Part shown: positions 37,001-60,637 of the stretch, in pieces | Layout: each line of letters starts with the position of its first letter | Numbering within the stretch: the stretch's first letter is position 1 | Source of the DNA: Costus lasius | Lineage: Eukaryota; Streptophyta; Magnoliopsida; Zingiberales; Costaceae | Assembly: GCA_027563935.2 (NCBI GenBank) | Contig: CM050448.1 | Span: forward strand, 123,430,493 to 123,494,492 | Direction: 5' to 3' | Length of the DNA stretch: 64,000 bases | Program-made: the position numbers and the translations under genes | Notes under the pieces: model-generated | Databases searched by the model: none | Told to the model about the DNA's origin: nothing | What the model saw: only the letters and a program-made list of their open reading frames with translations

Positions 37001-40000
37001 TAGCCAGTTCAAAAGTGATTTAGAATTTGGCAGAAATACATGTAAAATCTAAAAATTGAATAAAAAATAAAATAGTTACACCTAGGGGTGAGCATTCGGG
37101 AGTTCATACTAGTACCAGTTTTAAACTTTTGATATCGAACTCTTGTACTATGAATTTTAGGTACCATTACCAAAATCCCAAAATTAATTTCAGAAAATTC
37201 CCAAAGTACCGAAGTTGTAGGAGGAAAAGAGGAAGTGAAGAAGAAGAAGAAGAAGAAGAAGAAGAAGAAGAAGAAGAAGAAGAAGAAGAAGGAGGGGAAG
37301 GTCTTGCTAGCGGGAGGAGGAGGAGGAAGAGGAAGGGGAGAGAAAAAGAGGAAGAAAAAGAAGAAGAAAGGAATGTGGTGTTGGTGGCGACAGAAGAAGG
37401 AGAACGAGGAAGAAGAGAAGAAAGCAAAATAATAATAATAATAAAATTTTAGTATTTCGGGAGTTTGAGATTTTCCAAACTAATGTTTGGGATATCAATA
37501 ATAGTATCACAATCATGAACAAAAGTTCGGTATAGGTACCGAACTTTCAAAGTACTAAAATACTGATACCAAAGTACGGAATACTGAATATTTCGGTATA
37601 GTACTTTGGTACTGGTATTGTTTGCTCACCCCTAATTACACACATGTGAACACCCAATACATGTGAACATAACATAGGTTACACCTTAGGTAGAAAACAT
37701 AAACATTCAAGAATAGAATATAGTCATGTATATGGAGGAGAGCCTTGTTTGCATATAATACATCCAATTTATTGTTCCACAAGATGAGCAAAGGATTTTA
37801 AGTTTAAATCAAAATAATTTTAACTAATAATGAAAAATTCATACCTCTTGTAGAATCAAAGAAAATGAAAAGACATCCACTTTTGTGTCATATTCTTGAT
37901 TAAGAAACACTTCAGGAGCCATATACCTGCCTGTTTATGTTAAATGTAAGGATAAAAAGACATTATTTTAAGGGAATAAAGGAAGCATCTTTATAAGTGG
38001 TATATTTATACTAATATTATGAACTATCACACTCATTGTTAATTTATAATATAAGTTCCTTTCCACATACTATCATTCAGAAATATTATGGTTAGGAAAT
38101 AAGCACAACTATCAATAATTTGATTTTTCTTGTGATTGCAGAATCTGTTGTAATTCTATACACCATGTAAAAATGTATAAAATAAGTCTAACAAGAACAG
38201 AAGCTTGAAAATGCTTGTGCCCATGCTGTGTGAATTTAGGTGCATATAGAATGGTGTTTTCATTTGTACAATACTTAAGACATTGAACTATAACCATCAT
38301 ACAATTTTATTATTTACTCACTCATGAAAAGTACTGAGTACTGACTAATGCACTGAACAGTACTAATGCTTCTTCATAACACTAGGTATTAACCTAAGAC
38401 ATTGATGAATCAACATTATATATCATGTATTTAACAACTCAGATACATGGTATATCCCTTGCAGATTAATCTAATAAAGTCATCACGCAATATGTCCTTT
38501 AATCAGAACTTTGTGTAATGTATCCATGTGCCTATGTATGTTATATTTTGGCAGCTATGTATAGTTAGAAATTCTCATATGCTCAATGGTACAGCTACAA
38601 ACAAAGAACTACCAAAACTTAAGCAAAAACTGGGAGAAAAAAAAAATAGCATTGAGCAGGTTAAAGAATTTGGCAAATGTTAATAAGAATTAAAGAGGGA
38701 AAATATTCTTTCATGTGCATTCAATAAAAGCTTGATATATAAAAGAAGCAAGAACACAAAGTACTGATGCAGAACTCACAAGCACTGTCTAGCCATTTCA
38801 CTGGCCTATGCCTATGCTCTTTAGCAGTCTTTTTCACTTTCAATAACTTGCTGACATCAAAATCTGCCACTTTTAAATGCCCAGAATAGTCCATCAAGAT
38901 ATTCCTGAAATTCCATAATAATTTTTTTTTGATAATCACAAACAAATGTAATTTTTTTTTTGACACAGTAAGTATTGGTTCACTTACGAAGGCTCAAGAT
39001 CACAGTGAATGATTGCTTCTGGTTTGTGCCCATGCAAGTAGTTCATTCCTCTGATATGTTTATATAATGAATTAGCAGTTAATTTTAGAGAAAGCAATAA
39101 GAAGTTGATGAACAAATCATAATAAAAAAAGTTAATATAGCATTTGTCATTAGCACAGAGAACTTATATATTCTTATAAATATAGCCCATAATCTCTGGC
39201 CATTGAAATTTTCTTTATGACCCTAACACAGATTAAGAAGACAAACAACATTCGTTGAACTAACACAATTTTCTAAAATTTAGAAAGACAAATAATAAGG
39301 TTTATAATATAGATCATGCATATCTCTCGGATAAAAAGCAGATAATGGAATAAATAGTTGAAGTTCAAAATCAAGAACGGAGAAAAAGCTTGCAAGTGTG
39401 TTAAAACCACTTCTTCCTACATGCGTACGGAGCAAGAGAAGCAGGCAAATGATAAAACATGGAACAGACCTAGCAATATCAAGTGCATAACGGATTGCCA
39501 TTGATGGGGTTATAACTTCTTTGCTCTTCAAAAAGTTATGAAGATCACCCTGAATATAGACCAAAAATTAAATAACTATGCAACATATTTAAGAATGGCA
39601 CCAACTAGTTCTTTACGAAGATAACCTTGGGCAAATATTCGGTAACAATCATCATTGGACTACTCTGGGTAACAGCTCCCAAGAATTGGACTACATTTGG
39701 ATGTCGTATTTGTTGAAGCAATTCCAACTCATCCCTGAATGCTCTTCTGTTGGTCAGGAATACATTGATGTTAAAGGATTTAAATTTTAAAAAATAAAAC
39801 TTAAATAACAGAAGTGACTCTCGACATGTGAGGCAAAAATGAAACGTATAGAAACACAAAACCAACCCACAATTTATCCTCATCCGCCATTATAGTTTCA
39901 CTAAACTTTTTAACAGCAACTTGAGTTCCACGCCATGTCACTACTCGAAATGTACCCTGGAAATAAGGTCCGTGCAGTAAAGATTTATACAGTCACCAAG

Positions 40001-41353
40001 CAGTTAAACACACAAATTTTCGAGCCATGTGCACATATAGGATTTAGCAAAGAAGTCATAGTAATGTCTATCATGAATTTAGTCCAGATAACTATTTCTA
40101 GTTAAAGAAGATAAAAGTTTTAGTACCTTTGTTATCTCGATACTGTTAGTGAAATCAAGCTCGTTCGGGTTAATCTCATATTCAGGCACTTCATGAGCAT
40201 TGCTGACATGCATAGGAGCAACCTAAGCAAGATCATAAGAGGCAAAGCAACAAGAATAAATTTATGACAGCATATTTTTTGTAAAAGGTAAGTTTATTTA
40301 ATAGTCAAAGTATAACTAAAATTATTCACTGTAGAATTTTCATGGCATACCTTAAGCTTGGCGCCATGTTTCTCCAAAAGTTTAATCACCTCATTGTTTG
40401 TGTAGTGTATTGCATCTGCGAGTGGCTGTCAGTAAAAACATAACCAGGAAAAATTATTTAAACCAAACAAATGGATACAATCCATAATGAAATATGCACA
40501 GCCAAAATCAAATGATTATGTGATGCTGCTATCTTAGCTCAAAGGAAGAGGGTTGGAAATAGCGCACTACATTTGAACAATTGGATTTGTGAAAATTGAT
40601 AGTAAGAATATTTTCCCTTTTTTATATTTATTTCAATCAATTTTATTGATACAACACAGAAAATCAATGAGTCAAGCTATTCGAAGCTAGGGTTGAGAAC
40701 AGAACATAAATGATTCCACCGGGGAACAAAGTTAGTTTTAACTTTGAAAAGAAAGAAAAATTATGCCATTAAAATTGCATTTAAAATGTATTTTCTTCAC
40801 CAACCGTAATCCAACCAAGAGCAAGGTCGTCTACGACCTGTCATCTCAAATATTAATAAAGCAATCCAAAAGAAGCCACGACAATAGACATAAGTGAACT
40901 CTCGATTTCTTTCACCAGAAAAAGAAAACGGTAAAGTTAATGAATAATAAAGGAATGAGCCTTTTCACAAAAATCAGCAAAAGCACTTTTCCACAAGAAT
41001 GAAGGATATAAGGAAGTCAAAATGGAGCCAACGCATACCGTGCTGCCCCATCGGTCTTCGGGGCCGACCTCAGCCCCCATTCTGAGTAGCACCGCGGCGA
41101 CATCGGAGAACCCCTGGCACGCGGCGACGTGCAGCGCGGTGCGCCCGTCGATGTCCCTGAAGTTGACGTCGGCGCCGGACCCGACCGCCTCCCTGATCCC
41201 GTCCAGGTCTCGCTCGTTTGCAAGGAACATGAGGCGGATGCCGGAGCCGATCTCCTCGGGGAGCTGCGCCGCGTCGGTGTGGCCCTCGCTATCCTCCCGC
41301 TCCGGGGCGAGGGAGGACTGCTTGCCGATGGCGAACCGCGACGAGTGCTCCAT
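33561..41353 (-). CDS. Ankyrin-repeat Raf-like (integrin-linked type) kinase, VIK-like
   Basis: Read from 41353 down, exons are 41353-41039, 40425-40351, 40222-40127, 39956-39871, 39746-39626, 39549-39470, 39050-38988, 38904-38780, 37930-37845, 35444-35323, 34682-34574 and 33656-33561, giving 457 residues. Ankyrin repeats cover about residues 35-130 (DGRTALHVAACQGF). The kinase domain follows: degenerate glycine loop at ITKGTF, Lys178 in QVAVKK, PMMIVTEYLP, and MAPEVF, DVFSF and RPTF in the C-lobe. The tail is Ser-rich and ends SSSSSDSNL. It resembles Arabidopsis VIK (At1g14000), a C-type MAPKKK-like kinase tied to vascular receptor signalling and tonoplast sugar transport. Odd points: the catalytic motif is HCDLEPSN (273-280), where I recall HRD in VIK, and the DFG motif is DFD (293-295). 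Activity is therefore doubtful. The last exon is short and set by phase and tail resemblance; without it the frame would run on into a non-conserved extension. Confidence 0.88.
37083..37632. mobile_element. MITE in an ankyrin-kinase intron, with (GAA)n core
   Basis: Ends TAGGGGTGAGCATTCGG and TTTGCTCACCCCTA are inverted repeats of at least 12 bases. Flanking TTACAC occurs on both sides (imperfect duplication). The interior has sub-terminal inverted motifs around GGTACC and CGGTA, and a GAA run at about 37237-37290. It sits in the 2.4 kb intron before kinase exon 10. Polyglutamate and polylysine open frames here come from the GAA run. Confidence 0.75.
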
Positions 41354-42328
41354 CTCCGAGGGACAGCCCGCGACGGCCTTCTCGGTGAGCGAACCTTAGC
41401 GCGAGATCGCGGGAGGCGATGGGGTGGCCCGTGGGGTTCCGAATCCTAACCGAAGAAGGCGAGAGGGAATCGCTTCGGGTTTCTATTTTTTGAAGCGCGG
41501 AGAAATGGTCGTTAAAAGAAGAGGTTAAATTGGACATTAAAAGTGAAAAAAAAAAAAAACTAAAATGGTGACAATTGTAGTTAAAGCTCTGTCTTTTTTT
41601 TAATTTTTTTATCATATATTATTTTCTACCAATAATTAATTTTTTTTTTGAAATTTCCAATATTTATCTATTAAGTTATTTATTAGAGAATTAGATATAT
41701 ATGATTGGATGATTATTATTTTAATTTATAATTATATCATAAATCTAAATATGATGAGATGATTATTGTTTCAATTCATAATTATATCCTAAGTCTAATT
41801 AAGTCATTATATGTCAAAATGATTTTATCACATACTAATCATTATAAAAAATATCTATTGATTTTATACTAGATGATAATTAATTAAATTTGTTTAACCA
41901 ATCATCTTAATTCACTTAGGCAAATAATTGATTATTGAAGATAAGCATTTATTTTTTAATTAATATCATGTTATGTTGGACTTAAAATTGTGAATGGTTT
42001 GTTTTTTAATATTCATTTTTTCATTTGAAAAAAAGGATAATATAATAAATAAATAGTAAATTCAACCAAAAGAAGTAAAATGAGATCAAAACCAATGATT
42101 TTATGTGTATGATTGTCCAAACGTTTAACTCAAATTGAACTGGTTTGGTTTAATTCAAACCAAAACTTTATATAATTTTGAAAACCAAAATCTAAGCGAA
42201 TTTAAAAAAAATTGAATTATGTTCAAACTAAAAATTTTGATTTGATTCAATTTAATTCGGTTTAAATCGAAATTAATTTTTATTAAAAATATTTTATTTT
42301 TAAACTAAATTAATATTAAAATAATAAA

Positions 42329-42365
<37 letters not shown>

Positions 42366-43004
42366 TTAAAAATTTAGTTGTTCGGTTTAACCCGAAATTT
42401 TAAGATTAGAACTGATAATCGAATTGAAATATTTAAAAAAAAAATTAAACCGAACTGATTTAGTTATAACCTAAACCAAACTGAAATTTTCAATTCAATT
42501 CTCTTCGATTCTTAATCAAAAAATGGACAGCTCTAGCTCTAATTATGAGAGAAGTTTAATTCAATAAAAATGGGGCTAGATTTGAGGAAAAAAATTAGAA
42601 TGAAATTTAAGAATAAATTGGAAGGAATTATTTTTTTATAAAATAATTTAATAATCATAAGCTTGGGATTTAAGAACTAAAATAAAATAAAATAAATAAA
42701 TATCAAAATTTTCAGATGAAACTAATAAAATATAAAATATATAATATTTTTTATATAGAATTTCATTTAGGATATAGTTATTAATAATTAAGATTATTAT
42801 TAGTTCAACTAACTCACATCCTTCGTATTATATAATATTTCATTCACTATGCGAAACTCGGACTCGACTCGGGCTAAGTCGGAAGTTTGGGGCGCGCCAG
42901 CGCAGTCGGGTCCTGGTCTACTTATCCTATAGTCCCTTATCTCCTCCGTTCCGGGTTGCAGATAATAAAGCTTCCCACTTCACCGAGCCGGCTGGGTTGC
43001 AGCA
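41354..43004. promoter_or_regulatory. Head-to-head intergenic region (kinase / L13 promoters)
   Basis: This 1.65 kb region separates two divergently oriented genes, so it must hold both promoters. It contains a TA run at about 42331-42361 and, around it (about 42120-42540), sequence with partly complementary CGGTTTAA/TTAAACCG motifs and an AAAAAATGGACAGCTCT end typical of a plant MITE. I cannot assign specific control sites. Confidence 0.5.
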
Positions 43005-46000
43005 ATGGCCGCGACGATCCTGCCCGCCTCCGCCTTCCTTTCCCTTGCCCGCTCTCCGGGAAACCAAGCGTTCTCCTCCTCGCCTGCCGTCTTTGCCTCG
43101 TCCGCCCTTCCAAGGGCTGCTTTCGTCGGCTCCTCCAAATTCGCTGCCGCCGTTGCTAAACCTTCGGCTAGAGTCGCCTCCTTCGTCGTCCGTTGCGAAC
43201 AGAAGGAGGAGCCGAAAAAGCTTCCGGTTATTCCCAGAGAGCAGCGGTGGATGTTCGAGGAGAACGAGATAAATGGACCGGTACTCTCTCCTACTTCCCC
43301 ACTGTTAATTATCCTAAATTAATTAGGATTCGTTGTGTTTTCTTCTCTTTCTTTATCCTTTTTGTTGCATTACGTCAAGATTTCTCTTTTTTCATTAATT
43401 CCGTGCCATGAGCGAACATTGCGGATAGTGTTGCTTTTGTTTTTCTTAAAAAACGGTGAATGATCTAAGCGTTTTCTGTATTACATTTGCTTGGAGGTAA
43501 CACTTTTGCAGGAGATTGGAAAGTGTGTATGTTTGTGAGATGTAAACATTAAGTATCAGTGACTTGTCAAAAATTAGAGAAAAAAAAAAGAAAAAAGAAA
43601 AAGGGTGATAGGCTATCGCTAGGACATGATTAAGCTGATTTGGATGTTTAGATATAGATGTTACGAGAGAACCACAGAAGAGAATTTTTGTTTGACACCT
43701 GACAGATTGGACAATTTTGATCTGTTCATGTACGAAGGGGATTTGCGTATGGGCTAGCTTGGTGATGAGTCCATCACAACGAATTTTGGTAATTCACATC
43801 AGATGAAGCTCGTATGATTGTACATTTGGAACTAATCAGTTGATCAACTATTCAGATTAAGTTCTTTTTGAGGCTTTCTATTTAGTTTAGCTCAGGTTCA
43901 AGACTAGTGGGTGAAAAAAAGCATAGTGAAAAATGGTTACACAGTTGAATATGTTCACTTGAATTTCTCAAGTTTGGGGGAAAAAATCATTAGTCTGGAA
44001 TTTAAAGATAAGGAAATTGCTGCATGCTAACTATAGAGGATTGATGATTTGCACAAAAAAGGGGAGTTTTCAAATATTTTTGTGGTCCGAATTATGAAAG
44101 TGCGGTTATTTCATTTAGGGAGCTTGATAAAGTAAGCAATTATATAGTTTTATCTGAAGCTCACTTCTACCATGAGCTCACTGATGTGAAAGTTGTTTAA
44201 GAATTCTACGGCTAAAGGCAAAGTCAGTAATGTTATACAACCTTTATGACAGTTTTTAATAATTGATATTATTGTTAACATGTTTTATGCTAGCTTGAAA
44301 CATCCAATATATTGTTTTTTTTTCTTATCTCTAGTTGCTTTTGTTAGAGCTAAGCAAATACTTAACGATCACAAAACAAATTGTGTATTATTATTCATAC
44401 TGAGCAAATTATTAATCATAGATAACAAAAGAAGATGCTGAACATCTTTAAATTTTGTCAATGGGTCAGTATTACTTCATTTTATTATATAGGTATGTAT
44501 TATCAATTATAAGAAGTTATACTTCCAACTAATATTTTGCTTGTATTCTGCTGGCCTTCTAACATTATATTGTTCCTTTTCACAATTATAATAAAAGATA
44601 TATGTTTCGCTTCTCAGGATATTTGGAACAAAACTTGGTATCCAAAGGCTTCTGATCATATTTGCACAGAAAAAAAATGGTATATTGTTGATGCAACAGA
44701 CAAAATCTTAGGCAGACTAGCATCAACTATTGCAATACATATCAGAGGGAAAAATCTTGCAACATACACTCCTAGTGTTGACATGGGGGCTTATGTTATT
44801 GTGGTATGTACTATGAATCCAATTGCTCTTAGTTTTATCTTTTTCTGAGAGCTTAACATAGCAATTTTAAACAGCTTGTTCAAAACTGAACCTGCATTAT
44901 TTGTCACTGCTTGTATAAAGTGTTAGCTTGCTGCAATTCATTCCTCGAGAAATCTCCTAAAGTGTACATATTTCATGCGCTGAACTTTTGAATATATGAT
45001 GCTTTAGCTTGTCAGTCTCTTTGATATCTGATCTGTGTTCCTGGAATTGCAAGCCATTGGTGGTTTCAAGGAACATTTTTCATTTTCACAAAGTGGTTTC
45101 TCATATTTGTTTGACTTATTTCTTAAAGTTACATGAAATTCCACATGTTGGAGAAGCATAGTTTGGCTTTGATTTAAGATTAAATGAAGTTGTCAGTTCT
45201 ACTGAAAAAAAATGGCAGAGGGTGTTTCAATTTTTTGTATTATTGTTTCTTTTTGTTTTATACCGTTCTTGTGTTTGTTAGAATGGCTATTTATATCAAT
45301 TCATATACCTAATAAGCTCTTATTTTATGTCATTTTGGTGCATAAGTTTTTCTAAATTTTTTCCATTTGCTTGCATGCTAATATATTATCATGGAGGTTT
45401 CAGTGTAATATGCCAAACTTTTTTTTTGTTATCTCTTGTATGGGCTTCATCATGTAACGAACTGAAAAACTTCAAGACCGTCTATGGATGCATATTGGGC
45501 TGTGCATCAGTAGACATGCTAGAAATTAAGTTTTCAATATAATCAAAATGTTCGTACTTCCTGATTTTTTTTATTGATTTCCATTTTCAGTAAAAAAAAT
45601 CAGAGTGTGTAACAAGTATGTGATCAGTTACTCCATTTGTTGGGAGATTGATCAGCGGATCACATTATCAGATTTTTCCTAGCTTCTGTTGCAGTACATT
45701 TTCTGACATCTCTTTTTGTTTACATTGTAGGTGAATGCAGAAAAGGTTGCAGTTTCTGGTAAGAAGAGAGACCAAAAACTCTATAGGAGACATTCTGGTA
45801 GGCCAGGCGGCATGACAGTGGAAACTTTTGATCAACTTCAACAGAGAATTCCAGAGAGAATTATTGAACATGCTGTTCGTGGCATGCTTCCTAAAGGAAG
45901 GGTGAGTTAATATTTCTATGACTGGCAATCACATTAGTCATAGGAAATGTTCTTTTTTAACTAATTTAGAACAAGATAACCTTCCATGCACAATGACGAA

Positions 46001-47236
46001 GCTGAAGATAAAGGTCAATTCATCAATTAATGCCTAATCAGTGGTTGTCTCAAAATAATGTGAACTTTGAAGTTGGGTTCATAGGTGAAAGGTCCCTTGG
46101 ATTAAAATAAATAGCCATTTGGTGAAATAGAATAATCTTTTCTCTTATCAATATGGGACAATTAGAAGAGCACCCTGTATATCCCTCTAGGGTGGTTAGC
46201 GTGGATCTTTTTCTTCATCAAAACCTTGCAATGCCTTTGGTGCTACCAATAAATTATCACCAAGCCCAATAGTTCCTTATCTATTTCCTGACCCATGCAG
46301 TTTAATCCCGTCACATATTCATTAGTAAAAAGTAGAGGCCGCCTCTGAAACCATTGTTCATGGGTAGTAAATGTACCCTACTTGGGTGAAGTTACCTTCT
46401 ACCTCATAAACTTATGAACTTATCCTTTCTTTTACCATTTTAGGACTATTAGAGGAGCATTTTATCTATCGTCTAGATTCTCTAGGGTATTTAGCATGAG
46501 TCACATTATGATATATGACATACTCAATAACAAATTGTATTATATGTATAACATTATGATTGCATGTCAATATGCAAAAATGAAACATGTAAGCGCACAT
46601 TATATGACGCATTATATTCACAAACAAGTTGTACCACAAAGTTATCCTCTTTTGCAATGTCAAAAACTTAGATTTGAATCATGTACCATGCTTGGCAGTG
46701 TTCAGTTTCTGTATTTGTTTGGTTCCCCAGCTATTATGCAAAATCTTATATCCTGGATGATTCGAAGATTACTCTGTGCATGGACTATCCATTAACATAA
46801 TTAGGCTTTTTCTTCAACTAAGTAGATCGGCAAGATTAGATTTTCATTGCCATGGTACACATCATCTGGCTCAGCATTACGTAAAGTATTGACACACTGG
46901 TTATTGTATATACAAATTACAATAAGACTTGAAAACAAGTACCTCGATGGCAAGATTGTTTGGTAAGCCTAGAAGTTGGAAACATTTTGCAATAACTTCT
47001 AAATGAATCTCCCATGTTTAAATTTGCTACCTTACATTTGCAACCTTGTTATGGTTATCCCTTTTAACAAAATTGATACCACATGTTCTGATGCAGTCAC
47101 TGAAATCTTGTTCTTGCAGCTCGGAAGAACTCTTTTTACTCATCTGAAAGTATACGAAGGACCGGATCATCCACACGAGGCCCAGCAACCTGTTCCTCTT
47201 CCTATCAGGGACAAGAGAATACAAATAGACAAGTAG
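43005..47236 (+). CDS. RPL13: Plastid 50S ribosomal protein L13 (uL13c), nucleus-encoded
   Basis: A structural protein of the chloroplast large ribosomal subunit that binds 23S rRNA early in assembly. Exons 43005-43280, 44618-44803, 45731-45901 and 47120-47236 keep phase and give 249 residues. The first 60 or so residues are Ala/Ser-rich with few acidic residues ([20 protein letters not shown]), a chloroplast transit peptide. Then come [43 protein letters not shown] and [15 protein letters not shown], the core of bacterial-type L13, and a plastid-specific C-terminal tail ending RIQIDK. No lesions. The start is the first ATG in a fitting context after a short leader. Confidence 0.95.
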
Positions 47237-47608
47237 AACTTTTGGGAGCTCGGCGAGATGAATGGTCGTTTGTTCTTCAATCAGATGCTTGAATTCCATT
47301 TTTCAAGATTTTAACCCCTCGCGGGGGGTTTGCATTGTAACACTTGTGCAAGTTCCAGTAGTTTATATCCCATCTGATTGTGTTGATAACTTCAATCTCT
47401 AATACAAAATTCATGCTCTTAGTCTCTGCTTTTTATAAGCCCCAAAATGTGTTGTATTGAGGTGATTCCTTGCAAACTTGTAACAAATTGAGCTGTTGAG
47501 CATCCATTTCTGATGATCTATGAACACAAATCATGCATAGCCTGATAAAGAATGATGTCATAAAGTTATGATGTCTTTGGCATTTTTCAGAGGTTGTTTA
47601 AAGCAGCC

Positions 47609-47640
<32 letters not shown>

Positions 47641-49618
47641 ACTTGTGAATTGAGTAGGCATACCTTAAGTTTGACTCTATGGCTGCAGCTTGTGTTCACG
47701 AAATGCACCCATCTGCACTATTCAACAGACTCAAATTGATCTGTTCCAAGAGAACACATTGATATTGGGTTGGTTTAGAGTTTAGACTTGGAACCACATA
47801 GGATCGGGATCTAAATTCAAATTCCATACGGGTCAAAATGAGAATCCATATCTGATGGACTTACAAACTTCTTCAGGGAAGATCAGTTAAGTTTGGAAGT
47901 GCCCATTTCCTTGAATGAAAATGGAAGGAAAGTAAAATATTATGATCTAAACAAATATTAACTAAGCCTCATAATATATATACTTGAAATTTGATTACAC
48001 TAGTAAAATTAAATTTGATTAAATATATTTTTAGTCACAATGAATTAATCGGGACCATATGACAAAGAAATTTAATTATAAAGATATATATAAAAATGAA
48101 AATAGAAAATATGGCTAATATCACGTTTTAAATTTCTTTTGTTTAAAAATTCCAAAGCCTATCATGTTAATGCCATGGTCAAAGTCCACCAAATTGTCTA
48201 GTTGACTTGGTTATGAAAATTATTCAAATGTGACTTAAAGGGACTTCAATGATTAAATGTGGGTTGAAATTTTGGCCTAAGTGACGTGGACATCTTTGAG
48301 TTAAAGATAAAATTAGACAAACTAGTCAATAATAGACTATATAAATTTAAATAAAAATTTCAAAATGTACTCTCTCTATGTTTTTTTAGCATACCTTTCA
48401 TAAACTCTCACATCTTATGCAAAAAGGTCATTTCGCTAGACCCTCATAATTTATTTAATATATAAATATTATATATATATATATATACATTGTCTTTAGT
48501 GGTATTATCCTTTAAAAATTTATTTACTTTAATTTAAATTTATATCTCTTAAGAGCAATGATAAATATGATAATGACAAAAGAATAGAAATGACATAAAA
48601 ATTCATCCCCACTCATCCTCGATTTGACTAAAGAAAATCCGAGTTGATCAAGGGTTGAGTTGGATTTGGGGCAAAAGATTTTCACTACACGCTCCATCTC
48701 ACCACGTCATAAAAATTATAATTATACCATAAACTAATATAACAAAACTCAAACTCTAACTCTATCGCTTGCACCGCCCTACCCTCGCTTCTTATGCACC
48801 ACTCATGCTGCGAGGTTGCCGCTCATGCTTCTCCATGCATTACTATAGGATTAGATTTTTCTACGGGTACCCAATTCTCCGGTAGGTCAGGTTTGAGTTG
48901 AGTTTTTCAACTTAGTGAGTTTGAGTGTAAGATTAAAGGGTTGAGTTAAGTCGGATTTCGCACTGCCAGCCCTTTCCTTGATGGTTGCTGCCTTAAAAAA
49001 AGTGTTTGCCGCACATGGAGTAATAATATAGCTCGACCAAGACAAGAAACTTTAATGCTCAATAGCACAAGTAGGAGCATTGGTCTATCTTGACAAAATT
49101 TTAGTCAACTCTAAAATACTCAACTTAAATTGGAATTAAAAAAAAAAAAAAACTAATTTATATTATACTAACTAAATTTAAAGAGATATTTTGTATGATG
49201 TTATCTCCATAGCTTACTAGTATTGATAGTAATTTCAATTTACCCCTTTTTGGAAATGGAGAATGACAAGCTATAAAGTGGGAAAAAATTAATGAGAGCC
49301 ACTTAAGGAAAGTCACATAATTTGCCTTTATCTATTGCTATTTATTTTAATGCTTCTTGATAAGTTTGGAAATTAACAATTCTATTCACATTCATTTTCT
49401 TTTTCCACAAAGATAAAATAAAAGCTTCTTAGGGGGGCAAACAATAAATTGGCTATCAGAATTCTTTAATTATTTTCAATATATTTCCATATTTATTTCC
49501 CCATCCGGCCATTCTCACTCTTCATTCCTCTTCTTCTTCCTCGCTTTTGAATGCCATCCTAGGATCACATAGAGGGAGAGAGAAACGAAGAAGCGCTCCC
49601 AGAGATTAGGGCGCGGAG
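47237..49618. other. Intergenic region between L13 and the receptor kinase
   Basis: Contains a TA run at about 47611-47636, another TA run at 48471-48486, and a hAT-like MITE fragment (about 48590-48972). The last 150 bases are a pyrimidine-rich probable leader of the receptor kinase. No gene is seen. Confidence 0.5.
48590..48972. mobile_element. hAT-like MITE fragment related to 24916-25365
   Basis: Begins ATGACATAAAAATTCATCCCC and ends CTGCCAGCCC, with GGGTTGAGTTGGATTT and CCTACC-type internal motifs. It is a diverged copy of the element at 24916-25365 in the opposite orientation. Ends are approximate. Confidence 0.45.

Positions 49619-60637
<11,019 letters not shown>

Noticed and set aside
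37129..37452. Polyglutamate and polylysine open frames
   Set aside because: Products of the GAA run inside a MITE located in a kinase intron.
41022..41449. Plus-strand frames of 106-125 codons opposite the first ankyrin exon
   Set aside because: Antisense shadows of a GC-rich coding exon on the minus strand.
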